Source: Desulfobulbaceae bacterium (lineage in GTDB: Bacteria > Desulfobacterota > Desulfobulbia > Desulfobulbales > SURF-16). Taken from it: a stretch of DNA of 5,935 nt. The stretch covers positions 1 through 5,935 of the forward strand of contig JAGHCC010000146.1 in NCBI GenBank assembly GCA_021160685.1. Reading direction: 5' to 3'. The notes under the pieces are model-generated. The model saw only the letters and a list, made by a program, of their open reading frames with translations. It was not told the DNA's origin and ran no database searches. The position numbers and the translations under genes are program-made. Shown here in pieces: positions 1-3,462 of this stretch. How positions within the stretch are numbered: position 1 is the first letter of the stretch; the number at the start of each line of letters is the position of its first letter.

Positions 1-14
1 ATAGCTATTACGTT

Positions 15-29
15 TCGTATAAAATACGA
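15..29. repeat. Short perfect inverted repeat, A/T-rich
   Basis: Two 6-base arms (TCGTAT at 15-20 and ATACGA at 24-29) are separated by AAA. The stem is short and mostly A/T, and there is no T-run after it, so it is a weak terminator candidate. It also contains a TATAAA-like stretch. It lies 149 bases upstream of the lipoprotein start, and nothing else supports a function. Confidence 0.25.
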
Positions 30-168
30 CATCACATTTTCGAGGGCACACTGCAATAAATATCACAAAAGACCTTACTGATATTACTCAGGAACACAGA
101 GGGTGACCCTGCAGGCGATTGCAGTTTGGAGGTTTCAAAAAGAAACACAGAATTATGGATAAAAATCT

Positions 169-172
169 GGAG
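169..172 (+). promoter_or_regulatory. Ribosome binding site of the 3D-domain lipoprotein gene
   Basis: GGAG lies 5 bases before the ATG at 178. It supports that start, and so does the signal peptide that begins right at this methionine. Confidence 0.6.
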
Positions 173-177
173 AAACA

Positions 178-564
178 ATGAAGACTATTAGTTATATTGC
201 AATTTTGTTGGCAGTTATTTCACTATTTGGTTGTGATAAAAAAACAACCTCTTTAGAAGTAACAGCCACTGCGTATACTTCAAGCGGCAAAGAAACGGAT
301 TCAACACCAACGCTTGCGGCATGGGGAGATACTCTCAAGCCGGAAATGAAAGCGATTGCAGTATCTAGAGACCTGCTAAAAATGGGATTATCCCATGGAG
401 TTAAGGTGTCAATCGACGGACTCGATGGAACATATACTGTTCTGGATAAAATGAATAAAAAATGGACAAAAAAAATCGATATTTATATGGGAAATGACGT
501 AAAAAAAGCCAAGGAATGGGGGCAAAAAAAAGTTACTATTCACTGGGATGATCAAAAATCATAA
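178..564 (+). CDS. 3D-domain (MltA/YuiC-like) lipoprotein
   Basis: A complete 128-residue protein, probably a small envelope lipoprotein. Residues 1-19 form a lipoprotein signal peptide: Lys2, a hydrophobic core, then the lipobox L16-F17-G18-C19 with Cys19 as the lipid anchor. Asp20 follows the cysteine; in E. coli a +2 Asp favours retention in the inner membrane. Residues 27-123 match the 3D domain, named for three conserved aspartates and also found at the C-terminus of the lytic transglycosylase MltA. Visible hallmarks are VTATAYT (28-34), AIAVSRDLL (59-67), VLDKMN (88-93), KKIDIYMG (98-105) and AKEWGQKKVTIHW (111-123). Likely key acids are Asp90, Asp101 and possibly Asp107. This would suggest a role on peptidoglycan, but a domain this small with no other catalytic module may only bind it, so enzyme activity is not claimed. 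The gene is visibly A-rich, unlike mscS next to it, which may mean separate ancestry. The GGAG at 169-172 and the signal peptide fix the start. Confidence 0.85.
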   Translation: MKTISYIAILLAVISLFGCDKKTTSLEVTATAYTSSGKETDSTPTLAAWGDTLKPEMKAIAVSRDLLKMGLSHGVKVSIDGLDGTYTVLDKMNKKWTKKIDIYMGNDVKKAKEWGQKKVTIHWDDQKS

Positions 565-576
565 TTAGATAGGCGA

Positions 577-593
577 AGGGGCCCCAGTCCCCT
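577..593 (+). terminator. Weak hairpin downstream of the lipoprotein gene
   Basis: AGGGG (577-581) can pair with CCCCT (589-593) across a 7-base loop, 13 bases after the lipoprotein stop. There is no U-tract, so intrinsic termination is uncertain. It may simply reflect the GGGGCCCC stretch. Confidence 0.25.
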
Positions 594-676
594 CACTGCC
601 CCACAAACGGATCTACCCCAATATCACGGAAGAACTCTTACAAAAAGTCTATAAATCGTTAGGCTTGTCCTACCCC

Positions 677-758
677 ACGAATCATTCCTGATTTTCCGGC
701 AGGGATGAAAAAATCCCCTGGACTCATTCCGTAAAATGTTCTTCCAAGGGATTTTGAT
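677..758 (-). pseudogene. Degenerate 82-bp copy of the recC 3' end
   Basis: This stretch aligns without gaps to 3381-3462, the last 25 or so codons and stop of recC, with 72 of 82 bases identical by hand count. Both are in the same orientation. Read on the minus strand in the recC frame it gives QNPLEEHFTE, then a stop, then VQGIFSSLPENQE and the same final TGA. The intact recC reads QNPFDEHFAELALGIFSPLLENQE in two blocks around the same point. The internal TGA and the lack of any upstream recC sequence show that this is a fragment, not a gene. It could be a duplicated target end left by an insertion, a small segmental duplication, or one copy of an interspersed repeat that also occupies the recC end. 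The pairing itself is directly visible; its origin is not. Confidence 0.75.
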
Positions 759-769
759 TGCAGGGCGTG

Positions 770-775
770 TATAAT
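770..775 (+). promoter_or_regulatory. Possible -10 element upstream of mscS
   Basis: A perfect TATAAT hexamer is preceded directly by TG, which resembles but does not exactly match the spacing of an extended -10. No good -35 sits 16-18 bases upstream. If it is used, the mscS leader would be about 150 bases and include the palindrome at 821-834. Confidence 0.25.
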
Positions 776-818
776 TCACCTTAGGAGGTTGTCCGAGAAT
801 AGGCATCTGTTTGAATGC

Positions 819-854
819 GCTGCTGCATGCAGCATGATTGATCTGTGCAGCAGC
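819..854. repeat. Palindrome with a third complementary arm in the mscS leader
   Basis: Positions 821-834 form a perfect 14-base palindrome (TGCTGCATGCAGCA). The arm GCTGCTGCA (819-827) is also complementary to TGCAGCAGC at 846-854. Two mutually exclusive hairpins can therefore form: a compact one, or a 9-bp stem with an 18-base loop. It lies about 80 bases before the mscS start. It could be a protein-binding site or an RNA switch-like element, but no known family is recognised. Confidence 0.4.
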
Positions 855-916
855 CGGTTATGGCTTTGATAAGGGTTTTCTTAAAACCGAAGTTTTTGGT
901 GTTTCAATTAACAATT

Positions 917-922
917 AGGGAG
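917..922 (+). promoter_or_regulatory. Ribosome binding site of mscS-family gene
   Basis: AGGGAG ends 10 bases before the ATG at 933. The spacing is slightly long but acceptable. The signal peptide that starts at this methionine supports the same choice. Confidence 0.55.
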
Positions 923-932
923 TTACAGACTC

Positions 933-2450
933 ATGAGGTATAAATTTTCCACGCAGATCATTCTTGTTTTTTTACTGCTGTTCTCAGCCAGTTGGCTCTC
1001 CGCCGCTGAGGCGCCGTCAAAAGCCGCTAAGAAAGCAGAAGCAATCACGACCGCAGATCCCGAGATACCGGTCGATGAGTTGGAGATTATGCTCCATCCC
1101 ATGACCGAGGACGAGCTTTTTGTTGAGGCCGACGGCTGGCTCGGGCTGGTCAAGGAGGCCACGCGGAATATCAGCACAGAAAAGCTGAAAGTCAAGAAAA
1201 AGACCAAGGCAATCGAGGCGGCTAAGGACAAGCAGCAGGAGACGGAAGGAAAGGAGCACAAGGCCGCCGAAAAGGTCGCAAAGGCCAAACATGAAAAGAA
1301 GACCGAGGCGCTGGACCAAATTACAGAACTGCAGGGGATACAGACTGCCCGGATCGACCGGCTCAACGCGGTGCTCGCGGCAATCAACGCCAAGATCGGG
1401 CTGGGCGAGAAGGCTGTCGAACAGGATAAGGTGCTGCCCTACCGGCGCTATATCGATACGGTCAGCGGCATAAAGCTCGATGTCACCGACTGGCATGCCG
1501 CATCGACCACCATCCTGGGCTGGCTCACATCGACGGAGGGAGGTCTCCGCTGGGCCTGGAATATATCAATATTCGTAGCCACCCTTGTTGCGTTTTGGAT
1601 TCTGGCCAAGCTGGTGAGCCGGGCGGTCAGCAAAGGGCTCTCCACCATCAACAACCTGTCGGTGCTTTTGACCAAGTTCATTATCTCCATGGCCCGTCGG
1701 GTGGTTATGTTCATCGGTATTCTGGTAGCGTTGGCGGCGCTGGAAGTGAATGTCGGGCCGCTGCTGGCAGTGATTGGCGCCGCCGGTTTCGTGGTCGCTT
1801 TTGCCCTGCAGAGCACCCTCTCGAACTTTGCCAGCGGTATCATGATCATGTTCTACCGCCCCTTCGATGTGGATGACATCATCGACGTTTCTGGTATTGC
1901 GGGTAAGGTCAAATCCATGAACCTGGTCAACACATCGGTAATGACCATGGACAACAAGTTGATGATCGTGCCCAACAACGACATCTGGGGCAATGTCATC
2001 ACCAACGCCACCGGCAGTGACCAGCGCCGGATCGATCTCACCTTCGGCATAGGTTATGAAGATGATATAGCCAAGGCACAGAGGGTGCTGGAGGAGATCG
2101 TGGCCGAGCACCCGCTGATACTGAAGGATCCGGTACCAGTGGTCCGGCTGCACGAACTGGCGGACTCCTCGGTCAACTTCGTCTGCCGACCCTGGAGCAA
2201 CACGGAAGATTACTGGACGGTCTACTGGGATGTGACCCGGATGGTGAAGGAACGGTTCGATGCGGAAGGGATATCCATTCCCTATCCTCAGCATGATGTG
2301 CATATCCTGGCCGATAAGCCACTGCTGGCGACCCTGCCCCCTCTCCATGAGACCCAGCTTTCGACTGCCCAAAAGGAGGCGGGCTCTAAACAATCTGAGA
2401 AGCAGGCCGGCCTGGAGGCGGATAATGATAACGACAGCAGCGAGGGATAG
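933..2450 (+). CDS. MscS-family small-conductance mechanosensitive channel with periplasmic extension
   Basis: A complete 505-residue inner-membrane channel that would open under membrane tension to release solutes after osmotic downshift. Residues 1-25 look like a Sec signal peptide ending SAA, so the long N-terminal part is probably periplasmic. Residues 77-165 are rich in Lys, Glu and Ala and look like a coiled coil. Membrane segments follow at about 209-228, 249-271 and 275-310. The last is the pore helix, with GAAGFVVAFALQSTLSN at 282-298. The beta domain carries FDVDDIIDVSGIAGKV (311-326) and IVPNNDIWGNVI (345-356). The C-terminal alpha/beta domain includes YWDVTRMVKERFDAEGISIP (431-450), then YPQHDV, closely matching E. 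coli MscS. Residues 461-505 are an extra hydrophilic, acidic tail. E. coli MscS has only 286 residues, so this is an extended family member and not a strict orthologue. The pore-sealing leucines of E. coli (L105, L109) align with Phe286 and Phe290. It is flanked by unrelated genes, so no operon partner is evident beyond the small frame just downstream. Confidence 0.93.
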   Translation: MRYKFSTQIILVFLLLFSASWLSAAEAPSKAAKKAEAITTADPEIPVDELEIMLHPMTEDELFVEADGWLGLVKEATRNISTEKLKVKKKTKAIEAAKDKQQETEGKEHKAAEKVAKAKHEKKTEALDQITELQGIQTARIDRLNAVLAAINAKIGLGEKAVEQDKVLPYRRYIDTVSGIKLDVTDWHAASTTILGWLTSTEGGLRWAWNISIFVATLVAFWILAKLVSRAVSKGLSTINNLSVLLTKFIISMARRVVMFIGILVALAALEVNVGPLLAVIGAAGFVVAFALQSTLSNFASGIMIMFYRPFDVDDIIDVSGIAGKVKSMNLVNTSVMTMDNKLMIVPNNDIWGNVITNATGSDQRRIDLTFGIGYEDDIAKAQRVLEEIVAEHPLILKDPVPVVRLHELADSSVNFVCRPWSNTEDYWTVYWDVTRMVKERFDAEGISIPYPQHDVHILADKPLLATLPPLHETQLSTAQKEAGSKQSEKQAGLEADNDNDSSEG

Positions 2451-2452
2451 CT

Positions 2453-2602
2453 CTGCTTTCGAAGCCTCTCTATCAGGTCAGGGACCGGATCGAGACCCAG
2501 CTGCTCAAGGACTTTCTCGCCGGATACCACATCAGGGTCCTGATCCAGGGGGAATACCTGAGTGGTGCCGCCGGGGAGTTGTTGGTAATCCAGCACGCGT
2601 AG
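2453..2602 (+). pseudogene. Truncated DUF2007-like (putative signal-transducing) small protein
   Basis: This frame starts just after the mscS stop and reads LYQVRDRIETQLLKDFLAGY, then HIRVLIQGEYLSGAAGEL. The pattern recalls DUF2007 proteins, in which a DRIEAQLLKDFLE-type helix precedes a GIxxxVxGEYLxGAxGELP segment. Family members are usually about 70 or more residues, with a further strand and helix. Here the frame has 49 codons and ends at a TAG (2600-2602) inside the first REP repeat, so the C-terminal third is missing. No ATG, GTG or TTG precedes the domain in frame; an upstream TAA lies at 2429-2431. The only candidate start is CTG at 2453, six bases after GAGGG (2442-2446). The usual start position would be the TCG before KPLY. 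It therefore looks like a small gene, once coupled to mscS, that lost both its start and its tail, probably when REP sequence arrived. The family match is from memory of the pattern and needs a profile search. Confidence 0.6.
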
Positions 2603-2651
2603 GGCGGATAGGTAAGCGAGGAACGAGACTCCGAGCGAAGCGTAATCCGCC
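2597..2651 (+). repeat. REP repeat 1, long form
   Basis: This 55-base unit is identical to 3317-3371 except for one base (GGGCGG here, GGACGG there). The ends GGCGGAT and ATCCGCC can pair as a 7-bp outer stem. It carries the GCGAAGCGTAATCCGCC core typical of REP sequences mobilised by RAYT transposases. It ends 41 bases before the transposase start and supplies the stop of the truncated DUF2007-like frame. Confidence 0.85.
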
Positions 2652-2692
2652 GTATGTGAATGAAATATAGATGTTAAAGAATTCAACAAACC

Positions 2693-3225
2693 ATGCCGGA
2701 TTATCGCCGATATCGCATTGAAGGTGGTTGTTACTTTTTTACGGTTAATTTGCTTGAGCGCTACCAGAATCAACTTCTTGTCCAGCAGATTGAGATTTTG
2801 CGTGATGTCGTGAGGCGTGTTCAGGTGCATCATCCATTTTATATTGATGGTTGGTGGTGTTACCTCATCACATGCATTGCATCTGGACCTTGCCGCAAGA
2901 TGATGATGATTATGCTAAACGTATGCGGCTGGTTAAGACATTGTTCTCGAGAGAAATACCAAAGACAGAACGACGTTCAAGAGTGAGGCAACGAAAAGGC
3001 GAACGTGGCATCTGGCAACGCCGTTATTGGGAGCATACGATCCGAGACGAAAGGGATTATGCTACCCATATGGATTATCTTCATTTTAACCCGGTCAAAC
3101 ATGGCTATGTTGATAGAGTCATTGCTTGGCCGTATTCTACCTTCAGAAACCATGTTCAACGTGGGCTATATCCAGAAAACTGGGGAGTGGGAGATATCGA
3201 TATTCGTGCCGGAGAACCTGGTTGA
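2693..3225 (+). pseudogene. REP-associated tyrosine transposase (RAYT, Y1/HUH family), frameshifted
   Basis: This transposase of the IS200-like Y1 superfamily nicks and joins single-stranded REP DNA. Its reading frame is split. The N-terminal part (2693 to about 2854, 54 codons) gives MPDYRRYRIEGGCYFFTVNL through to FYIDGW. The rest continues one frame over, to the stop at 3223-3225, as VVLPHHMHCIWTLP. Restoring one base in the GG run at about 2853-2854 (TGG GTG GTG TTA) gives a normal protein of about 177 residues. In that numbering the HUH metal site is H60-M61-H62 (2869-2877) and the likely nucleophile is Tyr129 in DYLHFNPVKHG. The catalytic residues and the conserved RGIWQRRYWEH block (about 105-115) are all present, so the break looks recent, or it is a sequencing error. 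No heptameric slippery site is evident, so programmed frameshifting is not favoured. REP repeats lie on both sides, as expected for a RAYT locus. The ribosome binding site is poor. Confidence 0.88.
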
Positions 3226-3234
3226 GACTGACAT

Positions 3235-3266
3235 ACGGTGGATTACGCTTCGCTAATCCGCCCTAC
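3235..3266 (-). repeat. REP repeat, short form, inverted
   Basis: GGTGGATTA (3237-3245) pairs with TAATCCGCC (3254-3262), allowing one G-T pair, around an 8-base centre. Read on the minus strand it begins GTAGGGCGGAT and contains AGCGAAGCGTAATCC, the same core as the two long REPs, but it lacks about 23 internal bases. Its orientation is opposite to them. It lies 9 bases after the transposase stop, and a T5 run at 3271-3275 follows, so it could also act as a weak terminator for that transcript. Confidence 0.8.
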
Positions 3267-3316
3267 TGAATTTTTCACGAGATCATCATGTTTATCTCTT
3301 TTTTTGTACTAAGCCT

Positions 3317-3371
3317 GCGTAGGACGGATAGGTAAGCGAGGAACGAGACTCCGAGCGAAGCGTAATCCGCC
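3317..3371 (+). repeat. REP repeat 2, long form
   Basis: This is the second copy of the 55-base unit at 2597-2651, with one mismatch and the same orientation, 720 bases downstream. It ends 14 bases before the recC stop codon, on the downstream side of recC, so it would be transcribed in the recC 3' untranslated region. Confidence 0.85.
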
Positions 3372-3380
3372 CTAAGCGAC

Positions 3381-3462
3381 ACGAATCATTCCTGATTTTC
3401 CAACAGGGGTGAAAAAATCCCCAGGGCCAATTCCGCAAAATGTTCGTCAAAGGGATTTTGAT
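3381..3462 (-). repeat. 82-bp direct repeat, right copy (recC 3' end)
   Basis: This is the intact partner of 677-758. It covers the last 25 or so codons of recC, the TGA (3386-3388) and 5 bases beyond. The ten differences from the left copy fall in several codon positions. The encoded sequence, FAELALGIFSPLLE, resembles the usual RecC C-terminal helix, so this copy is probably the native one. Confidence 0.75.

Larger units (their letters stand above)
565..932. other. 368-bp non-coding interval between lipoprotein gene and mscS
   Basis: No credible gene was found on either strand. It begins with a weak G/C hairpin (577-581 with 589-593) that lacks a T-run. It also contains the degenerate recC-tail copy (677-758), a TATAAT at 770-775 without a convincing -35, a 14-base palindrome with a third complementary arm (819-854), and the mscS ribosome binding site. 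The minus-strand frame crossing 624-806 arises only from the recC-tail copy read in another frame. Confidence 0.6.

Noticed and set aside
100..110. Short palindrome AGGGTGACCCT upstream of the lipoprotein gene
   Set aside because: It has 5-base arms only, no repeat elsewhere in the window, and no promoter element that it would clearly regulate.
624..806. Minus-strand frame resembling part of another minus-strand frame near 3292-3759
   Set aside because: The likeness comes from the 82-bp repeat read in the same wrong frame at both places. The recC frame explains the right-hand copy and there is no start signal or family match.
923..1393. Long minus-strand frame opposite the mscS 5' half (and others across 1017-2393)
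   Set aside because: These are antisense shadows of the G/C-rich mscS gene, which has a clear family match along its whole length.
2260..2670. Plus-strand 136-codon frame across the end of mscS and the REP
   Set aside because: It is arginine/proline-rich with no family pattern. It overlaps mscS and runs through the REP, whereas frame 2 in the same stretch shows the DUF2007-like pattern.
2850..2870. Programmed frameshift producing the RAYT
   Set aside because: No X-XXY-YYZ slippery heptamer or obvious downstream stimulatory structure was seen. A simple base loss explains the break.
2597..3371. CRISPR array
   Set aside because: There are only three units with irregular spacing and mixed orientation, a transposase lies between them, and no regular spacers are present. 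They are REPs.
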